DNA from: Planctomycetota bacterium
Lineage (GTDB): Bacteria > Planctomycetota > Phycisphaerae > SM23-33
Direction of reading: 5' to 3'
Length of the DNA: 64,000 nt
NCBI GenBank assembly: GCA_029553505.1
Contig: JAKPKY010000065.1
Location: 1 to 64,000, forward strand
Part shown: piece after piece, positions 40,004 through 49,165 of the stretch
Position numbering within the stretch: position 1 is the first letter of the stretch
Layout of the letters: the number at the start of each line of letters is the position of its first letter
The notes under the pieces: model-generated
What the model was told of the DNA's origin: nothing
Databases searched by the model: none
Seen by the model: the letters and a program-made list of their open reading frames with translations, nothing else
Translations under genes and position numbers: made by a program

Positions 40004-41419
40004 TCACGCCCGCCGCCAGGTGGTTCCCTGGGGCGTGTCCATCAGTTCGATGCCGTCGGCCTGGAGCCGGTTGCGGATCTCGTCGGCGCGGGCGAAGTTT
40101 TTGGCCTTCTTTGCGGCCGCCCGCTCGGCGATGAGCCGGTCGATCTCGGCCTCGTCCACCGCGAGGGCCTCTTCGTGCATCTCGGCGACGCCCAGGCCCA
40201 GCACGCGGTCCATCTCCAGCAGGGTGGCGTGGACGGCTGGCGGGGGAGCGCCATCGGCGTTCTTCAGTGCGGCCCAGAAGGCCGCCAGGGCGCGGGGCAT
40301 GTTCAGGTCGTCCTCGACGGCCTGGCGGAACGGCGCCAGCAGGGCCTCGTCGGGGGCCGCCGGTTCGGCGCCGTCCCTGCGCAGATCGAGCACGGCCCGC
40401 TTGAGGTTGCGGTAGGCGTTGGCGGCCGCGTCGAGCGACTCCCACGTGAACGCGAGCTGCTGGCGGTAGTGCGCGTTGAGGCAGAAGTAGCGATAGGCCA
40501 GCGGGTCGTAGCCCTTCTCGACGAGCAGGTCGAGCTTGAGGAACTCGCCGCTGGACTTGCTCATGCGGGCGGTCTCGTTGCCGGCCTTGGGCAGCGTCAG
40601 GAACTCGCCGTGCATCCACCATCGGCACCACTCGTGCCCGAGGGCGCACTCGGCCTGGGCGATCTCGTTGGTGTGGTGGACGGGAATGTGGTCGATCCCG
40701 CCGCAGTGGATGTCCAGCCGGTCGCCGAGGTATTTGAGGGCCATCGCGGAGCACTCGATGTGCCAGCCGGGGAAGCCCACGCCCCACGGGCTCGGCCACT
40801 CCATCAGGCGTTTCTTGTCCGGCGGGGAGAACTTCCAGAGGGCGAAGTCGGTGGCGTTGCGTTTTCCCGCGGACAGCTCGATCCGCGCCCCGGCCTGGAG
40901 GCCCGCGATGTCCAGGCGCGCGAGCTTGCCGTAATCGGGCAGCCTGGACGTGTCGAAATACACGCCGTCGCCTTCGACGACGTAGGTGTAGCCCTTTTCC
41001 TCCAGGGCGCGGACCTGGGCGATCTGCTCGGCGATGTGGTCGGTCGCGCGGCACCAGACGTCGGGCTCGAGGATGTTCAGGCGGCGCAGGTCCGCGCGGA
41101 AGGCGTCCCAGTAGAACTGGGCGATCTGCCAGACGGTCTTCCCCTCGCGCTGGGCGCCGAGGGCCATCTTGTCCTCGCCCTCGTCGGCGTCGCTGACGAG
41201 GTGTCCCACGTCGGTGACGTTCATGACGTGGCGGACCCGGAAGCCGCACCATTGCAGGGCGCGCTTCAGCACGTCCTCGAAGACGTACGTGCGGAGGTTG
41301 CCGATGTGGGCGTAGTTGTAGACGGTCGGACCGCAGGTGTAGAGGCGCACCGTCGGCGGTTCGAGCGGCGCGAACTCCTCCACGCGGCGGGTCATCGTGT
41401 TGTAGAGTTTCAGGGGCAT
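40004..41419 (-). CDS. cysS: Cysteinyl-tRNA synthetase
   Basis: VRLYTCGPTVYNYAHIGNLRTYVFEDVL, CGGIDHIPVHHTNEIAQAE, MSKSSGEFL. Confidence 0.95.
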   Translation of the reverse strand: MPLKLYNTMTRRVEEFAPLEPPTVRLYTCGPTVYNYAHIGNLRTYVFEDVLKRALQWCGFRVRHVMNVTDVGHLVSDADEGEDKMALGAQREGKTVWQIAQFYWDAFRADLRRLNILEPDVWCRATDHIAEQIAQVRALEEKGYTYVVEGDGVYFDTSRLPDYGKLARLDIAGLQAGARIELSAGKRNATDFALWKFSPPDKKRLMEWPSPWGVGFPGWHIECSAMALKYLGDRLDIHCGGIDHIPVHHTNEIAQAECALGHEWCRWWMHGEFLTLPKAGNETARMSKSSGEFLKLDLLVEKGYDPLAYRYFCLNAHYRQQLAFTWESLDAAANAYRNLKRAVLDLRRDGAEPAAPDEALLAPFRQAVEDDLNMPRALAAFWAALKNADGAPPPAVHATLLEMDRVLGLGVAEMHEEALAVDEAEIDRLIAERAAAKKAKNFARADEIRNRLQADGIELMDTPQGTTWRRA

Positions 41420-41547
41420 TTTCGATTTCGGATTTTCGATTTTAGAATGTCGGCGCGAAAAGCGGCGCCGTTGCTGTTTTATAGTTCGGAGTTCGTAGTT
41501 CGAAGTTCGAAGATCGCCTCGACCTTCTTCCGCCTTCGAACTTCGAC

Positions 41548-42036
41548 CTACGACCTTCGACCTTCTTCTGCCAGGCACACCACGGCCAGCGCGGCGATTC
41601 CTTCCTCGCGTCCGACGAAGCCCATCCGTTCGTTGGTCTTGGCCTTGACGGACACGGCCTCGGCGCCGACGCCCAGCAGGGCGGCGATCCGCTCCCGCAT
41701 CGCGAGTTTGTGGGCGGAGAGCTTCGGTCGCTCGGCCAGCACGGTCACGTCGGCGTTTTCCACCCGCCAGCCTTTCCGCCGCGCCAGTTCGACGGCCTGC
41801 CGGACGAACGTCGCGCTGTCCGCGCCGGTCCAGCGCGGGTCGGTGTCGGGGAAGCGCTCGCCGATGTCACCGGCACCCAGCGCCCCGAGCAGCGCGTCGG
41901 TCAGGGCGTGCAGGACGGCGTCGGCGTCGCTGTGCCCGGCCAGGCCCTGCTCGTGCTCGATGCGCACGCCGCCCAGGACCAGCGGCCTGCCGGCGGCGAA
42001 ACGGTGCGAATCGTATCCGAAACCGATTCTCGGCAT
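41548..42036 (-). CDS. ispF: 2-C-methyl-D-erythritol 2,4-cyclodiphosphate synthase
   Basis: RIGFGYDSHRFAAGRPLVLGGV, GLAGHSDADAVLHALTDALLGALGAGDIGERFPDTDP; start 42036 or 42042. Confidence 0.93.
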   Translation of the reverse strand: MPRIGFGYDSHRFAAGRPLVLGGVRIEHEQGLAGHSDADAVLHALTDALLGALGAGDIGERFPDTDPRWTGADSATFVRQAVELARRKGWRVENADVTVLAERPKLSAHKLAMRERIAALLGVGAEAVSVKAKTNERMGFVGREEGIAALAVVCLAEEGRRS

Positions 42037-42536
42037 GGTCATACAGTACGGCATCGCCCGCCCGCAGACAAGCGCCGAGATGCGGGCAGTTCCAGCGAAG
42101 GGCGGGGCAGCGACATCGCAACCGAAGGTTGCCCAGACCCGGGAGCGATCTTCGATCCGTGTGCCTGAACGGCTTGCGGCGCTCCATGATTTCCTTCCCC
42201 CGCTTATGTTTTTCCCGAAGGGGTTCCTGCATTCCCGACACGGGCCAAGGCATGGTTTCCATTCCCAACCTCTCTTGGGCATATAACCACAACCATCTTT
42301 AATATAAGAATATATGATAATTCTTCGTTTTGATTCTCCGATGGATTTCCCCAGTCGTATGGGATTAAATCTGCCCACAATCCCCCAAATTATCTAAATT
42401 GCCAAAAATACTCAAGTTTTCTAAACCACCTCTCCGATTTTATCAGTGTTATGCAAATAACCCATCTTCTCAAATCGTATGCAAATTAACATAAGGCGGC
42501 GACTCGGCCGCGACGACCCCGAGAAAGGATCGTGAC

Positions 42537-43280
42537 ATGAACTACGCCGAACTCTTCAAGCAGTATGTCGAGCATCTCTTTGCCGGACATCGGGCCGAGA
42601 GCCGGGAAGTGATCTTCGCGGCCGAGGACCGCGGCGTGCCCGCCTGCAAGCTGCTGAAGAACATCATCTGGCCGGCGATGGAGCAGGTCGAGCAGCTTTA
42701 CCGTCAGAACCATATCTCGCGCGTCGTCGAGCACATGGCCACGCGGATCAACCGCATGATCGGCGACCAGCTCCAGGGCTACCTGGCCCGCAAACCGAAG
42801 TCCGGGCGGCGGATCATCGTCACCTGCGGCGACGGGGAGATCGAGGAACTCGGCGCGCAGATCACGGCCGACCTGTTCGAGGCTGAAGGCTGGAGCGTGT
42901 GGTTCCTCGGCTCGGGCGTGCCGAACGACGAGATCCTCCAGCTCGTCGGGCAACTTCGCCCGGACATCCTGTGCATCTACGGGGCCCAGCCGCAGGGCGT
43001 GCCCAACATCCGCAAGCTCGTCGAACTGGTCCGCGAGGTCAACGCGGTGTCCGACATGCAGATCATGGTCACCGGCGGGGTGTTCAGCCGGGCCGACGGA
43101 CTGGCCGACGAGATCCGCGTGGACCTGTACGCCCCCAACGCCAAGGAAGCGGTGCAGGTGGCCGAGGAGCATCCCGTCCGAATCCCCAAGCCGGACGTCC
43201 CCCAGCCGGGCCGCCGCCGCAAACGCAAGAGCGGAAAGACAGCCTCGGCGAAGATGCGAAAGCAAGCCGCCGTCGCCTGA
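42537..43280 (+). CDS. Cobalamin-binding-domain-like protein lacking the canonical His
   Basis: Helical cap plus RRIIVTCGDGEIEELGAQITADLFEAEGWSVWFLGSGVPNDEIL fold signature. Confidence 0.75.
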   Translation: MNYAELFKQYVEHLFAGHRAESREVIFAAEDRGVPACKLLKNIIWPAMEQVEQLYRQNHISRVVEHMATRINRMIGDQLQGYLARKPKSGRRIIVTCGDGEIEELGAQITADLFEAEGWSVWFLGSGVPNDEILQLVGQLRPDILCIYGAQPQGVPNIRKLVELVREVNAVSDMQIMVTGGVFSRADGLADEIRVDLYAPNAKEAVQVAEEHPVRIPKPDVPQPGRRRKRKSGKTASAKMRKQAAVA

Positions 43281-43404
43281 CGCGAATCTTCAAGTAGGAC
43301 AGGCGTCTCGCCTGTCTTGCCGGGAGATCGAGGAGCCTGCATCGGCGCCGACGGGCCCACGCCCGCCGGCGTCGTGCTTTTAGTAGCCAGTAGCCAGTAG
43401 CCAG

Positions 43405-43512
43405 TAGCCGGGAGCCGGGGAAGAAAGGACCCGGAACTCGGAACCAGGAACCCGTTTCCGCGCAGGATGCTTTTCCCGTGTTCCCGGTTCCCCCGTTCCG
43501 GGTTCCGGTCTT
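43405..43512. repeat. Dispersed GGAACNC-type inverted-arm element (copy B, reverse orientation)
   Basis: GGACCCGGAACTCGGAACCAGGAACCCG TTTCCGCGCAGGATGCTTTTCCC GTGTTCCCGGTTCCCCCGTTCCGGGTTCC; preceded by AGTAGCC heptamers. Confidence 0.8.
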
Positions 43513-43524
43513 CGGTCTTCTCCG

Positions 43525-45012
43525 TTACGCCAAACGGAAGGTCATCGCCGCCAGCGACAGCGGGGGGAGCTTGGCGACGGCTTGTCCGTTGCGAACGGCG
43601 GGCTCGCGCCACTCGACGGAGCGAATCACGTCGGGATTCTCGTAGGAGTTGGCGGCCTTGGCGTCCGGGCCGGTCAGCAGCTCGGCGCTGTCCAGCGCGG
43701 CGATGTCCGCGTCGGCAATCCGCACGGCCAGCTCCGCCTCGGCGTCCGGAGCGCGGTTGGTGGCGAAGACATGCATCCGCTGTCCGTCGAGGACGGCGCT
43801 GACGTCGATGTAGTTCGTCCTTCCGTGGGTCTTTCCCTCGTAGGCGGGCCCCTCGACGGCCGGGCGGAGCGAGACGCCATTCCGCCGGCGCGAGAACATC
43901 TCGAACGGGTAAAAGATCGACTGGATGAGCATCCGGTCGCCCTGCGTCAGCACCGGCGCGATGACATTGACGACTTGGGCGATGTTGGCGATCTTCACGC
44001 AATCCGCGTGGCGCAGGAAGCTGTGCAGGAAGCCCGCGACGACCAGCGCGTCCTCCAGGTTGTAGACCTCCTCGACCAGGTGGGGTGCGAACTTTCCCTG
44101 CCCGTTGCACTCCATGTTCTTGTACCAGACGTTCCACTCGTCGAAGCACAGGTAGGCCCGCTTTCGCGACCGCCGCCGGGCCTGGACGAACCGGCAGACG
44201 GCGTCCATCTCCTCGATCTGGCGGTCGACGGCGTTCGTCACAGCCAGGAAGTCCGCCGTGTCGTTGGCGCGGTTCTCGACGTAGCGGTGCAGGCTGACGT
44301 AGTCGGCCTGGTCGCCCAGGTACTCCAGCACGATGCGGTCCCATTCCATGTAGGTGGGTATGGACACGCCGCAGGAGCCGCAGGCGACGAGGGCGATGGA
44401 CTTGTCGGTGTCCTTCATCATCTTCGCCGCCTGCTGGGCGCGAATGGCGTACTGGTCTGCCGGCACGTGCCCGAGCTGCCAGGCGCCGTCCATCTCGTTG
44501 CCCAGGCACCAGAGCTTCACGCCGTAGGGGCGGTCGTTGCCGCCGGCGACGCGGAGGTCGGCGTACTTCGTGCCGCCCGGGCAGTTGCAATACTCCACCC
44601 AGTTGCGGGCCTCCTCCGGCGTGCCCGTGCCGAGGTTGACGGTGAGCATGGGCGTCCAGCCCATCACGGCGCAGAGGCGGAGGTATTCGTCGGTGCCGAA
44701 GCGGTTCGGCTCGCTGCTCTGCCAGGCCAGCTCGCGGACGGTGGGGCGGGCGTCGCGCGGGCCCACGCCGTCGAGCCAGTGATATCCGGAGGCGAAGTTG
44801 CCCCCCGGGTACCGGATGGCCGTCATGCCGAGACGCTTCAACGCGCCGCAGACGTCGCTGCGGAAACCGTCGGCGTCGGCGTGCTTCGACGACGGGTCGT
44901 ACAGGCCTTCGTAGACGCATCGGCCCATGTGCTCGATGAATCCGCCGAAGATGCGCTCGTCGACGGAGGCGATCGGAAATCGACTGTGCAGCGAGAGCAA
45001 GGTCGTTTGCAT
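43525..45012 (-). CDS. Alpha-L-arabinofuranosidase, GH51-like
   Basis: RIFGGFIEHMGRCVYEGLYDP, AIRYPGGNFASGYHWLDGVGP, WCLGNEMDGAWQLGH. Confidence 0.9.
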   Translation of the reverse strand: MQTTLLSLHSRFPIASVDERIFGGFIEHMGRCVYEGLYDPSSKHADADGFRSDVCGALKRLGMTAIRYPGGNFASGYHWLDGVGPRDARPTVRELAWQSSEPNRFGTDEYLRLCAVMGWTPMLTVNLGTGTPEEARNWVEYCNCPGGTKYADLRVAGGNDRPYGVKLWCLGNEMDGAWQLGHVPADQYAIRAQQAAKMMKDTDKSIALVACGSCGVSIPTYMEWDRIVLEYLGDQADYVSLHRYVENRANDTADFLAVTNAVDRQIEEMDAVCRFVQARRRSRKRAYLCFDEWNVWYKNMECNGQGKFAPHLVEEVYNLEDALVVAGFLHSFLRHADCVKIANIAQVVNVIAPVLTQGDRMLIQSIFYPFEMFSRRRNGVSLRPAVEGPAYEGKTHGRTNYIDVSAVLDGQRMHVFATNRAPDAEAELAVRIADADIAALDSAELLTGPDAKAANSYENPDVIRSVEWREPAVRNGQAVAKLPPLSLAAMTFRLA

Positions 45013-45085
45013 GGAAGGGCTCCTGTCGCGTTCGTGCCAGCCTGGCACAAGGGGGGCATTCTGCCCCCGGCGAACAGGGAAAACA

Positions 45086-45187
45086 AGAAGGAACCCGGAA
45101 CCCGGAACTAAGGAACTCGGAACCCGGAATACGGCAAAACCATCCTGCGCGGAAACGGGTTCCGTGTTCCCGGTTCCGTGTTCCGGT
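45086..45187. repeat. Dispersed GGAACNC-type inverted-arm element (copy C)
   Basis: GGAACCCGGAACCCGGAACTAAGGAACTCGGAACCCGG, core AAAACCATCCTGCGCGGAAACGG, inverted GTTCCNG arm. Confidence 0.8.
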
Positions 45188-45190
45188 CGT

Positions 45191-45517
45191 CTACGATCCG
45201 ACGGCCATTCGGCGGAGGCGGCGCTTGAGGGCGTGGATTTCCGTGCGGATGGCGGCCACGCGGGCCGTGTCCTTGGCGGCGATGGCCGCGTCGCGCCCCG
45301 TCTTGAGCTTGCGGATGGTCGTCTTGATGCGGAGCTTCGCGGCGCCCTCGGCCGCGTGGTGCATGTGGATGCCCAGCACCTTGCACATCGCCGGAAGCAG
45401 GTGGTCCTTGTGCATCGTGCTGAAGCCTTCCAGCGAGTCGTCCTTCAGGCCCTGGGCGATCTCGCGCAGCTTCGCCACCGTCATGTCCTTGAGTTGCTCG
45501 TACGTATAGTCTGCCAT
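45191..45517 (-). CDS. Small basic hypothetical protein, Rho-N/SAP-like N-terminus
   Basis: MADYTYEQLKDMTVAKLREIAQGLKDDSLEGFSTMHKDHLLPAMCKVLGI. Confidence 0.6.
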   Translation of the reverse strand: MADYTYEQLKDMTVAKLREIAQGLKDDSLEGFSTMHKDHLLPAMCKVLGIHMHHAAEGAAKLRIKTTIRKLKTGRDAAIAAKDTARVAAIRTEIHALKRRLRRMAVGS

Positions 45518-45609
45518 CGATCTGTCTCCCGCGAGGTGTGGAAATGGACGTCGCTGCCCGATACGCCAAATCATAGCCCGCCGGCGGAAAAAGGGCAAGG
45601 GGAACAAGG

Positions 45610-45755
45610 CGAGGGACTCGGGACCAGGGAAACGGAACCCGGAATAAGGAACCCGGAACAGGGAACCAGGAACCCGGGTTTCGCGCAGTGCAGTTTTTCC
45701 GTGTTCCCGGTTCCTCAGTTCCGGGTTCCTGTCTTCGGTCTTCGGTCCTCGCAGC
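45610..45755. repeat. Dispersed GGAACNC-type inverted-arm element (copy D, reverse orientation)
   Basis: GGAACCCGGAATAAGGAACCCGGAACAGGGAACCAGGAACCCGGG TTTCGCGCAGTGCAGTTTTTCC GTGTTCCCGGTTCCTCAGTTCCGGGTTCC. Confidence 0.8.
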
Positions 45756-45761
45756 ATCCGA

Positions 45762-45799
45762 CGACCGCTCCCTTACGGTCGCGGCTCTGTAAGAGGTAC
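45762..45799. repeat. Dispersed palindromic repeat ACCGCTCCCTTACGGTCGCGGCTCTGTAAGAGGT family
   Basis: Near-identical copies at 52812, 52941 and (diverged) ~53097; reverse copy at ~48898. Confidence 0.8.
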
Positions 45800-45838
45800 C
45801 GGACTGACCACTCTCCACTATGCCCTCTCCACTCTCCC

Positions 45839-46699
45839 TCAGTCCTCGCTGTGGCTCCGCAGGGCGCGGGGGGTCTGGCCGGTCAGGCGGCGGAAAACGT
45901 GGTAGAAGTGGCTGAGGTTCCCGAACCCGCAGGCCAGCGCGACGTCGAGGATGGGGGAGGTGGTTTCCTTCAGCAGCCGGACCGCCGCCCGCACGCGCAC
46001 CTCGTTGAGGTACTCGACGAAGGTCTTTCCCGTGTGCCGCCGGAAGAGGGCGTGGAAGTGGCTGCGGCTGAGCCCGGCGATCTCGGCTGCCTGCTCCACG
46101 GTGATCGCGCCGCGGTAGCGCGTCTCGACGAACCGGCAGACGTCCACGATATGGTCCCGCGCCTGGGGCGGCCCGAAGACGTCGCGCAGGTGCGGCAGCA
46201 CGGCAGCGTCGCGGAGGATCGCCAGGAGCATCTCCTGGATGCGCAGGCGGATGGCGCAGTGGTAGCCCGGCGCCTTGCGCTGGTTCTCGGCGAGCATGGC
46301 CTGGAACGCGCCGGTCACCGCGGCGACGCCCTCCGGCGAGAGGCGCAGCAGGTTCTCGTCCCGCGCGCCACGCTCGCAGAGGAAGCGCAGCACGCCGGCG
46401 GCCACCTCGTTGGCGCCGATCTCCTGCGCGAAGACGCCCTCGGCGATGTAGAGCACGACGCCCTCGCAGGTCGCGTCGGCGGGGCGGTTGGCGTAGTGTC
46501 CCTGCCCGGCCGGGAAGAAGAACAGGTCGCCCGCTTGCATGGCAAACTCCCGCCGGGGGGTGAACTGCGCGCCGACGCCCGCGGTGCAGAGATAGAACTC
46601 GTGGAAGTCGTGGGCGTGCAGGCTGCGCGGCGGCGCGGGCGTCAGGGACGCCGGGAAACAAGTGAACGACGGCGTACTGTCGACGGTCTGTGTGGGCAT
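45839..46699 (-). CDS. AraC-family transcriptional regulator
   Basis: Cupin-like N-terminus; C-terminal ITVEQAAEIAGLSRSHFHALFRRHTGKTFVEYLNEVRVRAAVRLLKETTSPILDVALACGFGNLSHFYHVFRRLTGQTPRALR. Confidence 0.93.
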   Translation of the reverse strand: MPTQTVDSTPSFTCFPASLTPAPPRSLHAHDFHEFYLCTAGVGAQFTPRREFAMQAGDLFFFPAGQGHYANRPADATCEGVVLYIAEGVFAQEIGANEVAAGVLRFLCERGARDENLLRLSPEGVAAVTGAFQAMLAENQRKAPGYHCAIRLRIQEMLLAILRDAAVLPHLRDVFGPPQARDHIVDVCRFVETRYRGAITVEQAAEIAGLSRSHFHALFRRHTGKTFVEYLNEVRVRAAVRLLKETTSPILDVALACGFGNLSHFYHVFRRLTGQTPRALRSHSED

Positions 46700-46880
46700 T
46701 GCAGATATCCCCGGAATCGAAAAATGGCAAAAACCGGCGTTTTTTCGCAATACGGGCTTAGGCGGCCGGATAATATTACACGAGAATCGGACATTGGTGG
46801 AAGATAATTTTCTTCCGCGCGGATACACTTCCGACGACGTGTTTCCCGTGGCGACGACGCCTGGGACAGGGAATCTCACC

Positions 46881-47897
46881 ATGGCAAAAGAACGCGCGGT
46901 GGTCGTGGGCGCAGGCGGAATCTCCAACGCCTGGTTTCCGCCGTTGCGGCGGGAGAAGGTCCGCGTCGCGGCCGTCGTGGACCTGAACGTCGAGGCGGCG
47001 CGGAAGCAGATCGCCAAATACGAGTTGGAGGCCGAGGCGTCCGACGACCTGAAGGCGACGCTGCGGAAGCACCGCCCGGACTTCGTGGTGGACCTGACGG
47101 TTCCCGACGCGCACTGCGCCGTGACGTGCGCGGCGCTGGCGGCGGGGTGCCACGTGATCGGCGAGAAGCCGATGGCCGGGAGCATGTCCGAGGCGCGGCG
47201 GATGGTTCGCGCCGCCGAGCGCGCGGGCAGGCTGTACATGGTCAGTCAATCGCGCCGGTGGGTGGACAAGCACTATGCGATCCGCGACGCGATCGGCGCG
47301 GGCGCGATCGGCCGCCTGACGACGGCCAACTGCGACTTCTACATGGGCTGCCACTTCGGTGGATTCCGCGACCGGATGCCCAGCCCGCTGATTCTGGACA
47401 TGGCGATCCACCACTTTGACCTGGCGCGGTTCCTGACGGGCGCGGACCCCGTGTCGGTCTACGCGCGCGAGTTCAACCCGCGCGGCTCGTGGTATCGGGG
47501 CGACGCGGCCGCCTGCTGCCTCTTCGAGATGACCGGCGGGATCGTGTTCTCCTACCGCGGCTCGTGGTGCGCCGAGGGGTGCCACACGAGCTGGCAGGGG
47601 GACTGGCGTCTGATCGGCGAAAAGGGTACGCTTCTGTACGAGCGCGACGAATCGCCCCGGGGGCAGGCGGTCCGAAAGGCCGGCGGCTTTTACAGCGAGT
47701 TGAAGGACCTGAAGGTCCCCGTGCGGGCGATGAAGCACGGCGGAATGCACGGGGCGCTGCGCGAGATGCTGGCGTTCCTGCGCACGGGCAGGCGCCCGCA
47801 GACGGAATGTCACGACAACATCCAGTCGCTGGCGATGGTGTTCGCCGCGATCGAGTCTTCCCGCAAGGGCAAACAGGTTCCCGTCCGCGCGACGTGA
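46881..47897 (+). CDS. Gfo/Idh/MocA-family oxidoreductase
   Basis: VVVGAGGISNAWFPPL, VVDLTVPDAHCAVTCAALAAGCHVIGEKPMAGSMSEARRMVRAAERAGR. Confidence 0.92.
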   Translation: MAKERAVVVGAGGISNAWFPPLRREKVRVAAVVDLNVEAARKQIAKYELEAEASDDLKATLRKHRPDFVVDLTVPDAHCAVTCAALAAGCHVIGEKPMAGSMSEARRMVRAAERAGRLYMVSQSRRWVDKHYAIRDAIGAGAIGRLTTANCDFYMGCHFGGFRDRMPSPLILDMAIHHFDLARFLTGADPVSVYAREFNPRGSWYRGDAAACCLFEMTGGIVFSYRGSWCAEGCHTSWQGDWRLIGEKGTLLYERDESPRGQAVRKAGGFYSELKDLKVPVRAMKHGGMHGALREMLAFLRTGRRPQTECHDNIQSLAMVFAAIESSRKGKQVPVRAT

Positions 47898-47922
47898 CGG
47901 GGCAACAGAAAGGAACGCAGAC

Positions 47923-48675
47923 ATGGCAGAGATCATTCGAGGCTACACCGATACGCCCGTGATTCCGGGCTCGAAGTATCGCGTGCACGATCCGGACCGC
48001 CCGCAGCCGCGGGTCGTCACCCCCGGCACCGAGAGCACGCAGTCCGCGCCGGGCAAGCCGCCGTCGGACGCGGTGGTGCTGTTCGACGGGCGCGACCTGT
48101 CCGGATGGGTGACCGTCAAGGACGGCTCGCCCGCCAAGTGGAAGGTGGAGAACGGGTACATGGAAGTGGTGGCCGGCGGGGGCGATATCGCCAGCAAGAA
48201 GCGGTTCGGCGACTGCCAGCTCCACGTGGAATGGGCCGCGCCGGCCGCCGTCTCCGGCGACAGCCAGGGACGCGGAAACAGCGGCGTGTTCCTCATGGGC
48301 CTCTACGAGATCCAGGTGCTCGACTGCTACCAGAACCCCACCTACCCCGACGGCACGACCGGCGGAATCTACGGGCAGTACCCGCCGCTGGTCAACGCCT
48401 GCCGCAAGCCCGGCGAGTGGCAGATGTACGACATCGTGTGGACCGCCCCGCGCTTCGACGGCGACAAGCTCGTCAGCCCCGCGCGCATTACCGTGATCCA
48501 CAACGGCATCGTGCTCCACCACGACAAGGAGCTCCAGGGCCCCACGCAGCATCGCAAGCTCGCCACCTACGTGCCGCATGACGCCGAGCTGCCGGTGGTG
48601 CTCCAGGACCACCGCGACGCGGTGCGCTTCCGGAACGTCTGGTGCCGGCCGCTGACCGGGTACGACCAGCAATAG
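47923..48675 (+). CDS. DUF1080 / 3-keto-disaccharide hydrolase-like protein
   Basis: VVLFDGRDLSGWVTVKDGSPAKWKVENGYMEVV, DCQLHVEWAAPA, GNSGVFLMGLYEIQVLDCYQNPTYPDG. Confidence 0.88.
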   Translation: MAEIIRGYTDTPVIPGSKYRVHDPDRPQPRVVTPGTESTQSAPGKPPSDAVVLFDGRDLSGWVTVKDGSPAKWKVENGYMEVVAGGGDIASKKRFGDCQLHVEWAAPAAVSGDSQGRGNSGVFLMGLYEIQVLDCYQNPTYPDGTTGGIYGQYPPLVNACRKPGEWQMYDIVWTAPRFDGDKLVSPARITVIHNGIVLHHDKELQGPTQHRKLATYVPHDAELPVVLQDHRDAVRFRNVWCRPLTGYDQQ

Positions 48676-48723
48676 GCGTGCCGCGCCGGGCCGCCCCGGC
48701 GACTCGTCCACTCTCGACGCGCG

Positions 48724-48763
48724 AGGCGCGGCGGATTCCCCCTCCGCCGCGCCTTTCTTTTTC
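48724..48763 (+). terminator. Intrinsic terminator downstream of the DUF1080 gene
   Basis: GGCGCGGCGGATTCCCCCTCCGCCGCGCC hairpin followed by TTTCTTTTT. Confidence 0.75.
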
Positions 48764-49165
48764 CCCCATTTCCGCGCTTATTTGCGGATTTCGCGTCCTT
48801 TTCCGCGCGATTTCGCACCCATTTCGGGGGGCTTTTTTACCCCTTTTCCGCCCCCTCCGCCACGACCAATCAGACAATCCCACAACCGCCCCGCGCGCCT
48901 CTTACAGAGCCCCGACCGTGAGGGAGGGGTCGCCGGGAGTCGCCGAGTGGAAAGCTGAAAGCGGAAAAAGGAAAGCTGAAAACAAAGAGTAGCGAGTGTC
49001 CTCTCGCCGCGTCAGAGGTTTTCGTCGGACACGTTTCCATTGCGTTTCCTGCCATGACGGTTAGCATGTCTTCCTGCGGGCTGGGAGCCCACGGCCCGAA
49101 GGACAGATGCTCGAACGAAAATATGATAGCGCCCGCCCCTGGCCCGCAAGCAGGAGACGCAGACC

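Noticed and set aside
39077-42286. 1069-aa plus-strand ORF across ruvC/cysS/ispF
   Set aside because: Antisense frame of confidently identified minus-strand genes; a typical GC-rich shadow ORF
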